From: Bdellovibrionaceae bacterium UBA2316 | GTDB lineage: Bacteria; Bdellovibrionota; Bdellovibrionia; Bdellovibrionales; Bdellovibrionaceae | DNA: 64,000 nt | NCBI GenBank assembly: GCA_002345205.1 | Contig: DDVI01000047.1 | Location: 15,433 to 79,432 of the forward strand | Direction of reading: 5' to 3' | Shown here: positions 40,387-49,787 of the stretch, one piece after another | Numbering within the stretch: position 1 is the stretch's first letter | How the letters are laid out: each line of letters begins with the position of its first letter | Translations under genes and position numbers: made by a program | The notes under the pieces: model-generated | What the model was told of the DNA's origin: nothing | Databases searched by the model: none | Seen by the model: the letters and a program-made list of their open reading frames with translations, nothing else

Positions 40387-42636
40387 TTAGATAGGAAATT
40401 CAATGATCATCTTGGTGCCGTAGGGAGAATTGGGACTGACACGGATGAAACCATTATGGTCCTCAATCGTGCGTTTCACGATGGCTAGGCCCAGTCCCGA
40501 ACCCGTTTCTTTTGTACTGAAGTAAGGTTCAAAAATACGGGCCATTTGCTGGGAAGGAATCCCAGTTCCGTTGTCTGACACAATAATTTTTGCGATCCTT
40601 AAGTCACGATTGAAGTCCGTATTGATCTGAATGACGCCTTCGCGATCTTTTGGCAAGGCCGCAATAGAGTTATCTACCAAGTTTACTACGACTCGCTGAA
40701 TTTGCTCGTGATCAAAGTTAAATTCAGGGATGTCAGGATTGTAGTACTCTTGGAACTGAACATGAGAATGAGCCGACTTAAATAATTTTAATGAATCCTG
40801 GATCACTTGGTTCAAATTACCCAATACCGAGCGCTTCTGCGGCAAACGAGCAAACTGTGAAAATTCATTAACCAGTTTTTTCATCTGATCTACTTGATTT
40901 ACAATCATCGACGTACATTCAAGGAATGCAGGATCTGAAATATCGCTGGCAAATTTTCTTTGCAACCGTTCCGCCGACAATTTAATCGGAGTGAGTGGAT
41001 TTTTAATTTCGTGTGCAATACGCCGAGCGACTTCTGTCCAAGCCTGAGAACGCTGCGCTGTCTGAATATCCGTCAAGTCGTCAAACACCAAAATTTTACC
41101 AATTTCATGATTTTTTTCGTCCTTCAACAACGACAGGCTGATCATCAGCGGAAGAACTTCGCCATTAAGGTTTACTTGGAATTCTTTCTGAATTGATTCC
41201 ATCTTGAACGTATTCATTTGTTTTAACAATTCAGAAAAAATTCTGAATTGCTCTAACGTCAGAAGTTCCCTCACCGATCGATTAATAAACTTTTGTTCAT
41301 CGATTTTTAACAATTTCGCGGCGTGCTGATTGACCGTAGTAATCCTGCCTGATTTATCCACAGAGATAACCCCAGCCGATACATTCTTAAGCACGACTTC
41401 GATGTAAGAAAGAGTTTCATGCAAGCTATTGTTTGCCGAGCGCGCTTCATTTACCGATTTTTCTAATTCACTGGTCATCTTGTTAAAGCTTGAAACCAGC
41501 TGAGCCATTTCTTCAGATCCGGTATTAACTGAAATCTGAGTGTACTCGCCTTGCGCTATGAGCGAGGTGGCTTTTCCGAGCTGTACGAGAGGAATCGATA
41601 ACTGCTTGGCCAAATGGAATCCGAACCAAATCGCGGCCATCAAAATCACGAGAGTGATAAGAATTAGGATAATCATGTAGATCGATTTCAACGGGTATTC
41701 GAGGGGATTGATATCTCGGAATTCATCATACGCACTCGCTACGTCATTCATTCGCGAAATTAACGAGAGCGGAACAAACGACGACACTACAATGGCCCCT
41801 TTGTCGGCACCTTCCTGAATCGGAACAATTACGCGAACCAGGTTCCCTTCCCCGAATTGATGGATCGTCGAACTTTCCACTTGGTTTTTGATTCCCTTCT
41901 GCAAGAAATCGAGTGAGACCTTGGGAATATCATCAATTTGCGAATTTTCTAATGTCGTTAAAATGCGTTCACCAAAGATCCCAGGATAAAACTCGATGGC
42001 ATCTACGAGGTATTCTTGTTGCAATGTTTTAATTTTTTTCAAAATCGCCTTGCGGTCGTTCATATTACGAATATGCCGAGCAACTTCATGAGCAAAGTGA
42101 TAATTTTTTTTCTTTTCGTTAAAGTAATAAAAATTTTGTACTTCTAGAGAGCTTTTTAAAACCCCCACCATTTTTACACTGAACCACTTATCGAAACTGG
42201 AATTGATATAAAATACGGATATAATAAAAATCAAGAACGTGGGAATAGCGCTAAACGATACGAACGATGCAATCAGCTTTGCTTTTAGACTGCTTCCGAA
42301 AATTCCACTTCGTCGCTCGACAAATACTTTCATGATATTTCGGAAAATTAAAAAAATCAGAAGCAACAGGATAACGATGTTAAAATTTACGAGGCCGAAA
42401 AAGAAAATACTATGAACGAACGGTAGCTGTTGCGATGTCGAAAAAAGACGAATTTCAAACCAAGTTAAGAAAACAAAAATGACTGACAAAATAAAAACGA
42501 CAATAATTTCCCGTTTCCGCTTTCGGATTTCCTTTGATACCGCCCCCGCAATTTGTGACGGATCAAACAGCAGACCTTTTAAATTGTCATACCGAGAAGA
42601 GTCTTCTGAATTGTGTTTTTTATTTTCGTCTGCCAT
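40387..42636 (-). CDS. NtrY-like membrane sensor histidine kinase
   Basis: 749 aa. Three or more membrane helices lie in residues ~45-160, then a periplasmic sensor region, another helix near 330-350, a HAMP domain, a PAS domain (NVSAGVISVDKSGRITTVN), HisKA with His542 (RRIAHEIKNPLTPIKLS) and HATPase_c (DNGTGIP, GSGLGLAIVK). The order matches NtrY, which with NtrX responds to nitrogen or redox state in alphaproteobacteria; the signal here is unknown. 4 nt... 3 nt after ribH's... it precedes the NtrX-like gene in one transcript and is itself preceded by ribH at 3 nt. Confidence 0.92.
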   Translation of the reverse strand: MADENKKHNSEDSSRYDNLKGLLFDPSQIAGAVSKEIRKRKREIIVVFILSVIFVFLTWFEIRLFSTSQQLPFVHSIFFFGLVNFNIVILLLLIFLIFRNIMKVFVERRSGIFGSSLKAKLIASFVSFSAIPTFLIFIISVFYINSSFDKWFSVKMVGVLKSSLEVQNFYYFNEKKKNYHFAHEVARHIRNMNDRKAILKKIKTLQQEYLVDAIEFYPGIFGERILTTLENSQIDDIPKVSLDFLQKGIKNQVESSTIHQFGEGNLVRVIVPIQEGADKGAIVVSSFVPLSLISRMNDVASAYDEFRDINPLEYPLKSIYMIILILITLVILMAAIWFGFHLAKQLSIPLVQLGKATSLIAQGEYTQISVNTGSEEMAQLVSSFNKMTSELEKSVNEARSANNSLHETLSYIEVVLKNVSAGVISVDKSGRITTVNQHAAKLLKIDEQKFINRSVRELLTLEQFRIFSELLKQMNTFKMESIQKEFQVNLNGEVLPLMISLSLLKDEKNHEIGKILVFDDLTDIQTAQRSQAWTEVARRIAHEIKNPLTPIKLSAERLQRKFASDISDPAFLECTSMIVNQVDQMKKLVNEFSQFARLPQKRSVLGNLNQVIQDSLKLFKSAHSHVQFQEYYNPDIPEFNFDHEQIQRVVVNLVDNSIAALPKDREGVIQINTDFNRDLRIAKIIVSDNGTGIPSQQMARIFEPYFSTKETGSGLGLAIVKRTIEDHNGFIRVSPNSPYGTKMIIEFPI

Positions 42637-42639
42637 TAA

Positions 42640-43098
42640 TTATTTTTTCTTGCTGAGTGATTTACCTAAACCAATCATTTCCATAACTGTTTGAGCTGCG
42701 TCACGGCCCTTATGTCCGTGTTTTCCGCCTACACGATCTAGAGCTTGCTCTTCGTTTTCGGTCGTTAAGATACCGAAGGCAATTGGTTTGTTAGTTTTTA
42801 GCATGAGCTGAGTAATACCATCAGTTACGCTATTACATACATAGTCATAGTGAGACGTTTCTCCACGAATCACAGCGCCTAAAGCCACCACGCCGTCAAA
42901 ACCGCGATTTAATACCCACTGACACGTCAATGGAATTTCCACTGCCCCGGGGACGCGAAATAATTCGATGTGCACGCCGTCACATTCTTCAAGATACTCA
43001 ATAGCTCCATCTTGTAATTTGTCTGTTATCTCTTCATTGAATCGGGAAACGACAACGGCAATTTTAAACTTAGGCTTTTTAATTTTTTTTGATTTCAT
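42640..43098 (-). CDS. ribH: 6,7-dimethyl-8-ribityllumazine synthase
   Basis: 152 aa. It condenses 5-amino-6-ribitylamino-uracil with dihydroxybutanone phosphate, the penultimate riboflavin step. The family motif ALGAVIRGETSHYDYVCNSV holds the catalytic His; VSRFNEEITDKL is the N-terminal substrate loop. It is separated from ribB by an opposite-strand gene and is followed 3 nt later by the NtrY-like kinase gene. Confidence 0.95.
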   Translation of the reverse strand: MKSKKIKKPKFKIAVVVSRFNEEITDKLQDGAIEYLEECDGVHIELFRVPGAVEIPLTCQWVLNRGFDGVVALGAVIRGETSHYDYVCNSVTDGITQLMLKTNKPIAFGILTTENEEQALDRVGGKHGHKGRDAAQTVMEMIGLGKSLSKKK

Positions 43099-43187
43099 AT
43101 ATTTGCTCGCTTTGCGCTAGGCTTTTAATAAACTATAAACCACAAAATGATAGTCATTCCAAGAAATCCATATAAACTAGCGCGTAT

Positions 43188-43787
43188 ATGAAACTATACT
43201 ATTCATCCACGTCTCCATTTGCAAGAAAAGTCAGAATGTCCGCTATCTTACTAGGCCTGGAAAAACAGATTACTTTAGAAACGGTGGATGTTTTTAACGA
43301 CGCTAGCTATTCAAATGTCAATCCACTTGTCAAAGTACCCACCCTACAAACTCGAGAAGGACTATTTTTAACTAACTCACCTTTCATTTTGGATTATTTA
43401 GATTCTATGTCTTTGGAATTAAAAATGATCCCGACTGACTCGTCTCGCTGGCAAGCCTTACAGTTCCAATCCGTAGCTGACGGAATAATGGATGCAGCTG
43501 TTTTGCGACGATTGGAAAGTCTGCGCCTCCCGGAAAAACAAGATCCAAAATTTGATCAACGGCAAAAAGAAAAAATTAAAAATGGTCTACAGTATTTTGA
43601 AGACTCAATTCAATTGCTTAAAGACGAAAATAATTGGACAGTCGCTGAGATTAGTCTTTGTTGTGCGATCGGATATTTATATTATCGCTTCGCAAACGAA
43701 AATTGGTTAGCGAACGTCCCAAAACTAAATAGTTGGTACGAAAATGCTCAAAAATTAAGTTGGGTTTCGCAAACCGTTGTTAAATAA
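43188..43787 (+). CDS. Glutathione S-transferase family protein
   Basis: 199 aa. The N-terminal thioredoxin-fold domain shows YYSSTSPFARKVRM (Ser-Pro-Phe-Ala-Arg as in YibF-like GSTs) and the cis-Pro region VKVPTLQTREG. The C-terminal all-helical domain follows. Substrate unknown. It is the only plus-strand gene between ribB and ribH and ends 19 nt from ribB, convergent. No Shine-Dalgarno is seen, and TATAAA lies 11 nt before the ATG, so the mRNA may be nearly leaderless. Confidence 0.85.
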   Translation: MKLYYSSTSPFARKVRMSAILLGLEKQITLETVDVFNDASYSNVNPLVKVPTLQTREGLFLTNSPFILDYLDSMSLELKMIPTDSSRWQALQFQSVADGIMDAAVLRRLESLRLPEKQDPKFDQRQKEKIKNGLQYFEDSIQLLKDENNWTVAEISLCCAIGYLYYRFANENWLANVPKLNSWYENAQKLSWVSQTVVK

Positions 43788-43806
43788 AGTTCAGTACTGT
43801 AGAAAA

Positions 43807-44463
43807 TTAAGTTAGATTTTTTCTAAAGTTTACTAGGTCTTTGATCGTTCCCATTTTTATTCCAAACTTGCTTGCAAACTTGAATAGATCTGGAACACGG
43901 GCCATAGTGCCATCTTCGTTCGTTACTTCACAAATCACCGCCGCTGGATTCAAATCACACAATTTTGCTAAATCCACTCCCGCTTCTGTATGGCCGTTGC
44001 GACTTAAAACACCATTTTTATTAGCGCGAATTGGGAACATATGACCCGGCATTTGAATATCTTTAGGACCGGATGTTGGGTTAGACGCTACACGTACCGT
44101 GTGTGCTCGATCTTGAGCCGAAATCCCCGTTGTCACACCTTCTGCGGCTTCGATGCTGACGGTAAATGCAGTTTTATTTGGAGATGAATTTTTCTCGTCA
44201 GATACCATTTGAGGTAACTGCAAACGATCTACTTGATCAGGATGCAAAGCTAGGCAGATCAAGCCACGTGCATGGGTAGCCATAAAGTTAATGGCCTCTG
44301 CTGAAACAAAATCAGCCGCGATAATGATATCGCCTTCGTTCTCACGATCTTCGTCATCAACTAAAATGACCATGCGACCTTTTTTAAAATCAGCAAGGAT
44401 GTCTTGAATAGAATGAAACTGGGAACTAGAGGACAATGTCGGACCCCTCATATTTTCTAGCAT
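43807..44463 (-). CDS. ribB: 3,4-dihydroxy-2-butanone-4-phosphate synthase
   Basis: 218 aa, the stand-alone RibB size without a GTP cyclohydrolase II half. It turns ribulose 5-phosphate into the four-carbon precursor of riboflavin. Acidic metal motif VDDEDRENEGDIIIAAD, then ATHARGLICLAL and HTEAGVDLAKL are complete. The start overlaps the ribE end by 38 nt; a shorter start at 44451 is possible. The two are probably coupled. Confidence 0.95.
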   Translation of the reverse strand: MLENMRGPTLSSSSQFHSIQDILADFKKGRMVILVDDEDRENEGDIIIAADFVSAEAINFMATHARGLICLALHPDQVDRLQLPQMVSDEKNSSPNKTAFTVSIEAAEGVTTGISAQDRAHTVRVASNPTSGPKDIQMPGHMFPIRANKNGVLSRNGHTEAGVDLAKLCDLNPAAVICEVTNEDGTMARVPDLFKFASKFGIKMGTIKDLVNFRKNLT

Positions 44464-45034
44464 TCAAGAACCCTTTCATAAAATAGTCACACTCAAAGCT
44501 AACTAAATCGCCGGTCTTAAGCATGTCTAAGTTTGTTTTCTTTAGCGTTTCAGGAATTAAGCAAACTGAAAACGAATTTGCATTGACTTCATTTAACGTT
44601 AAACTAACACCATTAATAGTAATAGATCCTTTTTTCCAAAAGTATTGACCAAAGCCTTGCGGAACTTTGAAATCTAAAATTAGACAATCACCCGCGACTT
44701 CACGTTTGATCAAAGCCGTTGTTCCGTCAGCATGTCCGCTGACCAAATGACCATGAATACGATCACCAAAACGAAGCGATCGTTCTAGATTCACGGTGCG
44801 CCCTAATAAATTAGATTTATTCCAGCCCATCACTTTTAGAGTTTCAAACCCCAAAGTGAAAACTAAATAAGACGAAAAATCTTCAACCGTTAAACACACA
44901 CCATTTGTCGCAATACTATCGCCAATACGTACATCGTCAAATATAGCCGGTTTCGTGACATAAATAGAAATCGATTGATCTTTTTCTTGAACGTCGACGA
45001 TTTTCTGAGTGGCTTCGATGATTCCGGTAAACAT
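44426..45034 (-). CDS. ribE: Riboflavin synthase, alpha subunit
   Basis: 202 aa from ATG 45034. It dismutates two lumazines to riboflavin. Two lumazine-binding repeats: MFTGIIEATQKI with NGVCLTVEDF, and HGHLVSGHADG with INGVSLTLNEV. No Shine-Dalgarno precedes the ATG. Instead a consensus promoter ends seven nt upstream, suggesting a leaderless message. The longer frame using TTG 45070 would start inside the -35 box and is rejected. Confidence 0.94.
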   Translation of the reverse strand: MFTGIIEATQKIVDVQEKDQSISIYVTKPAIFDDVRIGDSIATNGVCLTVEDFSSYLVFTLGFETLKVMGWNKSNLLGRTVNLERSLRFGDRIHGHLVSGHADGTTALIKREVAGDCLILDFKVPQGFGQYFWKKGSITINGVSLTLNEVNANSFSVCLIPETLKKTNLDMLKTGDLVSFECDYFMKGFLNARKYEGSDIVL

Positions 45035-45041
45035 GGAGAAG

Positions 45042-45070
45042 GTTCTATCAAGGCCTTGAGTAACTGTCAA
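45042..45070 (-). promoter_or_regulatory. Predicted ribE promoter (leaderless arrangement)
   Basis: Minus strand TTGACA (45065-45070), exactly 17 bp, TAGAAC (45042-45047), then seven bases and the ribE ATG. Transcription would begin at or within 2 nt of the start codon. Confidence 0.7.
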
Positions 45071-45091
45071 AAGAGAGATACGGAAAGACCA

Positions 45092-45114
45092 GACAGAGCC
45101 TCGATGGCTCTGTC
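45092..45114 (-). terminator. Hairpin between the 45.1-46.3 kb gene and ribE
   Basis: A perfect 9-bp GC-rich stem (GACAGAGCC/GGCTCTGTC) with five-base loop, 15 nt after the upstream stop codon, followed by TGGTCTTTCC. Likely a terminator despite the imperfect U-tract. Confidence 0.6.
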
Positions 45115-45129
45115 CAATCCAATTAGAAG

Positions 45130-46284
45130 CTATCTATTTAGATTTCTTACACTGTTAGTGGACAAAGACGACTTTTTAACTGTTGAAGACGATGCTGTCG
45201 TAGTTGCGATCGGCTCAACTAGTTTGCGAATTTTTACTTTAGCACCCATTTTTATTGGGACGCCTGATTCAAATACGACCTTACCCGCTGATGCGTCTGT
45301 ACTGACATCGAATACTTCGATCGAAGCAATAGGTTCACCATCTAGAGTACTTTGCAAGCGAGACTCACATGGCACAGGGATTTCGCCGTTTTCTGAAATC
45401 CAGAACGTTTTTTCATTGTAGATGTTAAAAACATCGCCTTTTTGAACGTTGTGATTTGCACCCGCAAGGATCGTCGCTACGTGCTCATCCGCGTAGAGTA
45501 CACGAGTATACCATTCTTGTTTTGTATCTAGCTGTTCTTGGATTTGTTTAATTGAAGTTTCTAACGCCTTATAAGATACGCGCGCCAAAGGTGTTTGGAA
45601 ATAGAAACTTGGATCTAATAATAAATTTGCTAACGGCAATGTGAATTCAAGCTGTGTACGAGTTTGCTTTGAAGTTACGTTCGCAGCGCCATACACTTCC
45701 GATGTTACCGGATTTGATGCTACCATGTTCATATCAAGCTGGTATGTTTCTACTCCGAAATTGATACTTGGAATACCATTTGGGTTGTACGCACCGGCCG
45801 TAGTAAATCCTAAGCCCAAACCTATCTTATTCATAAGCTCGAATGAATTGATGGTTCCCCAAAGACGGTATTGAGGTAAGTTTACTAGACACGCAATTTC
45901 ATCTGACATCACAACATTGGGAACCGCATTTCTGCCAAACGTTCTTTCGAGTAATTGAACGTCATTTACACCCAAGTTCATATCGGCGAAACGAATATTA
46001 GATCCTAACTGCGACGGAGATTCATTGAATGGAGGTTTGTAGCGGAATGCAAAACCTTCGCTCGCTTGAAGAACGGGATAGATCTGCTGATTGATTACAT
46101 ATTGGAAATCAAATTTCTGACCACCTGGCATATCGATCAAGCGTGATTGTACTAATCCAACATCGACGATCTTTTTAAGCTTTCTAGGCTTTGGTGCGTC
46201 TACGTTTCCTTTTTTCTCGCACGATTCATTTCCCATCAATAGCAAGCCAGTCGCTACGAGTATCAAAGTCTTGGCAATTCTCAC
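45130..46284 (-). CDS. Secreted protein or atypical lipoprotein of unknown function
   Basis: 384 aa from a GTG with GAGGAGG four nt upstream. An N-terminal export signal (MRIAKTLILVATGLLLMG) is followed by NESCEKK; the Cys could be lipidated, but the lipobox is atypical. The middle (residues ~60-250) looks like a beta-rich extracytoplasmic domain. Near residues 270-350 is a segment with VQKGDVFNIYNEKTFW and IEVFDVSTDASAGKVVF, resembling the small C-terminal domain of FlgT-type and curli-accessory proteins, an uncertain likeness. Ends Ser/Thr-rich. The 286-nt gap upstream shows no gene. Confidence 0.7.
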   Translation of the reverse strand: MRIAKTLILVATGLLLMGNESCEKKGNVDAPKPRKLKKIVDVGLVQSRLIDMPGGQKFDFQYVINQQIYPVLQASEGFAFRYKPPFNESPSQLGSNIRFADMNLGVNDVQLLERTFGRNAVPNVVMSDEIACLVNLPQYRLWGTINSFELMNKIGLGLGFTTAGAYNPNGIPSINFGVETYQLDMNMVASNPVTSEVYGAANVTSKQTRTQLEFTLPLANLLLDPSFYFQTPLARVSYKALETSIKQIQEQLDTKQEWYTRVLYADEHVATILAGANHNVQKGDVFNIYNEKTFWISENGEIPVPCESRLQSTLDGEPIASIEVFDVSTDASAGKVVFESGVPIKMGAKVKIRKLVEPIATTTASSSTVKKSSLSTNSVRNLNR

Positions 46285-46570
46285 ACGTCCTCCTCAATTA
46301 AAGTCCTAACACCTAGATAATCGGAGGGTTTACGAAAGTCTGTAGTCTAGGGATGGAAATAGTTTTAAAAAACAAAACAACCAGGAAAGCCGCGTAAATA
46401 GTGGAAAGCAGGACTTATTGCTAGATCAAAAGGGTATCTAATGTTTTGACGGTTTTGTGGAACTTGGACCTTTGTCTACCCCTTATTCAAAAAATCCCGG
46501 ATTTTCGAGGGAATGAAGGTTTGTCTTCTTTTGTCGGATCTAGTGGTCGTGAGGGACCTTTCTCTTAATA

Positions 46571-47119
46571 CTACAGCGTTCCGCCGCCACTTAAGATGAT
46601 GAAAACTTGGTTTTCGTTTTTTGGTAATGGGTCTTTGTTTTTGTCTGTACGACCTTCAAAGTATTGTAAGCTTTTAAGACCTGCGCCGACCTGAATACCG
46701 CCCAACTTGAATATTAAACCAGCCTCTCCGAAAGCGGCATTGTAGTTTTCCGTGGCCACACGTACGCCGGGGCCCAAGAACGCATGGATACCAAATGTGT
46801 TGTCATCATTGATTGACGTCAGTTGCAACCGTAAAGACGAATCCAATCCTGACACGCTGGTGACCTCGTTCCCCATACGCGTAAACAAAGCGTTGCGCCA
46901 GTTTAGGAATGAGTTCATGACCCAATTAATACCTAAATTGATTTCTTGATATTGTTTTCCATTTTGTTCACCTAACGACGCACTGATGTCGTACGTGATT
47001 TTAGAATCTTTCGTACTTACCGACGTCGGCGTCGTCGGGAATGTATAGGGATATTTTTTTTGGGCGGTTGCTGCGCCCACTACGAATAAACTTACTAATA
47101 TAATTTTTAAATTATGCAT
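46571..47119 (-). CDS. Probable outer-membrane beta-barrel protein, unknown function
   Basis: 182 aa from ATG 47119. Signal peptide MHNLKIILVSLFVVGAATAQ, then alternating hydrophobic strands rich in Gly and aromatics (INLGINWVMNSFLNWRNALF, FGIHAFLGPGVRVATENYN, EAGLIFKLGGIQVGAGLKSL) that suggest a small barrel of about eight strands. The start codon overlaps the clpB stop by 8 nt (ATGCATAA), so it is translationally coupled to clpB. Family not recognised. Confidence 0.7.
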   Translation of the reverse strand: MHNLKIILVSLFVVGAATAQKKYPYTFPTTPTSVSTKDSKITYDISASLGEQNGKQYQEINLGINWVMNSFLNWRNALFTRMGNEVTSVSGLDSSLRLQLTSINDDNTFGIHAFLGPGVRVATENYNAAFGEAGLIFKLGGIQVGAGLKSLQYFEGRTDKNKDPLPKNENQVFIILSGGGTL

Positions 47120-49700
47120 CTTTACTAAATTTAAAAGCACCACCGGTGAAATCAACTTTAATAGAATCTCCTGGCTTAAAGTCCTGTGCTAAAAGCATTT
47201 TAGACAGAGGATTTAAAACTTCAGATTGAACCACCCGTTTCAACGGTCTTGCGCCATAAATTGGATCATAACCTTGCGCACCTAACTGACGAGTCGCTGC
47301 GTCCGTAAAGCTTAGATTCATTTTTTTATTTTTCAAGCGCTCAACAACTGCCGCCAACTGAATCTTAACGATGCCGCTGATTTGCTCTTCTTTAAGCGAA
47401 TGGAAAATAATAGTCTCGTCGATACGATTCAAAAACTCGGGACGGAAATGCGCCCTAAGTGCGGTCGTAACTTCCTTATTTTTCTCTGCCTCTGACATAT
47501 TCGGATCGATAATTGCCGACGATCCTATATTAGAAGTCATGATTAGAACCGTGTTTTTAAAATCTACTACCCGACCTTGACCGTCAGTTAAACGACCATC
47601 ATCCAATACTTGTAGAAGAATATTGAAAACATCACCGTGAGCTTTTTCCACCTCATCAAACAAAACTACACTATAAGGTTTGCGACGAACAGCTTCAGTT
47701 AACTGTCCACCCTCTTCATAACCTACATATCCCGGAGGCGCGCCAATCAAACGGGCTACTGCGTGCTTTTCCATGTACTCACTCATATCGATACGAACAA
47801 TCGATTGATCGCTATCAAACAAGAATTCCGCTAACGCCTTCACTGTTTCAGTTTTCCCCACGCCTGTTGGACCTAAAAACATGAAAGTTCCCACCGGACG
47901 ATTTGGATCCGCGATTTCCGCACGAGACCTACGAATCGCGTCGGCCAAAATTTCCAGCGCATGATCTTGGCCAACTACGCGTTCACGCATTTTGTTTTCC
48001 ATCGATAATAGTTTTTGAGTTTCCCCTTCCATCATTTTGGCTACTGGGATACCCGTCCATTTACCAACGACCTCGGCAATATCTTCTGACGTCACTTCTT
48101 CTTTCAGAATTTGATTTTTGCCCTTCTGGCTTTGAGCCTTTTCTTCCGTCGTTTTGATTCTCTTTTCAAGTTCTGGTAATTTTCCGTATTGAAGTTCTGC
48201 CGCTTTACCTAAATCACCGATTCGTTGGGCTTTCTCAATTTCTAGCTTCAAAGCTTCATGTTCCAGTTTATATTTCTTTAAATTTTCAATACCACCTTTT
48301 TCAAACTCCCATTGTTCACGCAGAGCCTGATTGTTCTTTTGAAGGTTCGCTAATTCTTTATCAATAGCGGCTAAACGCTCTAAAGCAGAGGCTTCTTTTT
48401 CCTTCTTTAATGCTTCTTTTTCGATTTTTAGCTGCATCATGTGACGTTCGATTTCATCGATTTCTTCTGGAACCGATTTAATTTCGATACTCATTTTACT
48501 TGCCGCCTCATCAATTAAGTCGATCGCTTTGTCGGGCAAAAAACGCGAGGTGATATAACGATGCGACAACTTCACTGCCGAGACAATCGCACTGTCTGTA
48601 ATTCTAACGCCGTGATGGACTTCATATTTTTCTTTTAGACCACGCAGGATGGTAATGGCTTCATCGACCGACGGCTCATCAACTAGCACGGTTTGGAACC
48701 GTCGCTCTAAGGCGGCGTCTTTTTCAATGTACTTGCGATATTCATCTAACGTAGTGGCACCGATACAACGCAGTTCACCTCGAGCGAGCGCTGGTTTTAG
48801 TAACTGTCCCGCATCCATGGCGCCTTCAGATTTTCCAGCGCCGACTAGAGTGTGGATTTCGTCAATAAAAAGAATAATTTTACCTTCACTCGAAGTAACT
48901 TCCTTAATTACGGCTTTTAACCGATCTTCAAATTCACCACGATACTTCGCACCCGCAACTAAGGCTCCTAAATCTAAGCTTAATAATTTTTTACCGATTA
49001 AATTTTCCGGAATATCTTTTTGAACGATCCGTAACGCCAGACCCTCGGCGATGGCTGTTTTACCAACCCCCGGCTCACCGATTAAAACGGGATTGTTTTT
49101 TGTACGACGGGAAAGTACTTGAATCACGCGTCTGATTTCTTCGTCACGGCCGACGACGGGGTCTAATTTACCCTCGGCAGCTAATGCCGTTAAATCGCGT
49201 GCGAATTTTTTTAACACTTCCATTTTGTTTTCAGGATCATCGTCTACCACTTTTTGATTCCCACGAGTTTCTGCAAGAGCTTTCAAAAAGTTATCCAGTT
49301 TTAAACTGTATTTTTTAAAAATCGTATTTAAATCCGAGTCATTCATCTTAATGGCAGCTAGGAAGAAATGCTCAGTAGAAAGGTAGCTGTCACCCATGGC
49401 TTTGGCTTCCACTTCTGCCGTTTGAAACATTTTTTGTAATCGCGGACTGGCGTATGGTTTTTGCTGAGAACCCGTGATTTGCGCAAATCGATCTACGCGA
49501 CTTTGAAAGTCGTAAGCCAAAGACTGAATATTCGTATTTAATTTTTCCAGAATGCGAGGAACGATCCCCTGTTCTTGCGTAACAAGTTCATGTAGGAAGT
49601 GTTCCGGTTCTACCATAGAGTGGCTTTTTGACTCTGCTTTTTGGGCCGCTGCCTGCATGGCCTCTTGGCTTTTTTGGGTCATTTTATCAATTTCTGACAT
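47112..49700 (-). CDS. clpB: ATP-dependent disaggregase ClpB
   Basis: 862 aa from ATG 49700, with AGAGG upstream; the longer frame adds 16 unneeded residues. ClpB works with DnaK to resolubilise aggregates. Clp N-domain repeats (residues 1-150), first AAA+ with GEPGVGKT and LFIDEIHTLVGAG, the long M-domain coiled coil (~residues 400-530), second AAA+ with GPTGVGKTETVKAL and VVLFDEVEKAHGD, and the sensor ARPLKRVVQSEVLNPL are all seen. Heat-shock control is plausible from the upstream element at 49.72-49.75 kb. Confidence 0.97.
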   Translation of the reverse strand: MSEIDKMTQKSQEAMQAAAQKAESKSHSMVEPEHFLHELVTQEQGIVPRILEKLNTNIQSLAYDFQSRVDRFAQITGSQQKPYASPRLQKMFQTAEVEAKAMGDSYLSTEHFFLAAIKMNDSDLNTIFKKYSLKLDNFLKALAETRGNQKVVDDDPENKMEVLKKFARDLTALAAEGKLDPVVGRDEEIRRVIQVLSRRTKNNPVLIGEPGVGKTAIAEGLALRIVQKDIPENLIGKKLLSLDLGALVAGAKYRGEFEDRLKAVIKEVTSSEGKIILFIDEIHTLVGAGKSEGAMDAGQLLKPALARGELRCIGATTLDEYRKYIEKDAALERRFQTVLVDEPSVDEAITILRGLKEKYEVHHGVRITDSAIVSAVKLSHRYITSRFLPDKAIDLIDEAASKMSIEIKSVPEEIDEIERHMMQLKIEKEALKKEKEASALERLAAIDKELANLQKNNQALREQWEFEKGGIENLKKYKLEHEALKLEIEKAQRIGDLGKAAELQYGKLPELEKRIKTTEEKAQSQKGKNQILKEEVTSEDIAEVVGKWTGIPVAKMMEGETQKLLSMENKMRERVVGQDHALEILADAIRRSRAEIADPNRPVGTFMFLGPTGVGKTETVKALAEFLFDSDQSIVRIDMSEYMEKHAVARLIGAPPGYVGYEEGGQLTEAVRRKPYSVVLFDEVEKAHGDVFNILLQVLDDGRLTDGQGRVVDFKNTVLIMTSNIGSSAIIDPNMSEAEKNKEVTTALRAHFRPEFLNRIDETIIFHSLKEEQISGIVKIQLAAVVERLKNKKMNLSFTDAATRQLGAQGYDPIYGARPLKRVVQSEVLNPLSKMLLAQDFKPGDSIKVDFTGGAFKFSKDA

Positions 49701-49719
49701 ATAATTACCTCTCAGAAAT

Positions 49720-49748
49720 AACTTGGGTCTCAAATTACTGTCTGTCAA
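49720..49748 (-). promoter_or_regulatory. Possible heat-shock (sigma32-like) promoter of clpB
   Basis: Minus strand TTGACA (49743-49748), 15 bp, CCCAAGTT (49720-49727). The -35 also fits housekeeping sigma, but no TATAAT-like -10 is at 17 bp, while CCCAAGTT resembles the CCCCATNT of sigma32 promoters. About 20 nt before the clpB ATG. Weak evidence. Confidence 0.35.
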
Positions 49749-49787
49749 ATAACTATATGCAAATTTTAGAGTATTTTTTAAACGGGT

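Noticed and set aside
45035..45070. TTG start adding 12 residues to RibE
   Set aside because: The TTG is the first half of the -35 box, and RibE family members begin MFTGII.
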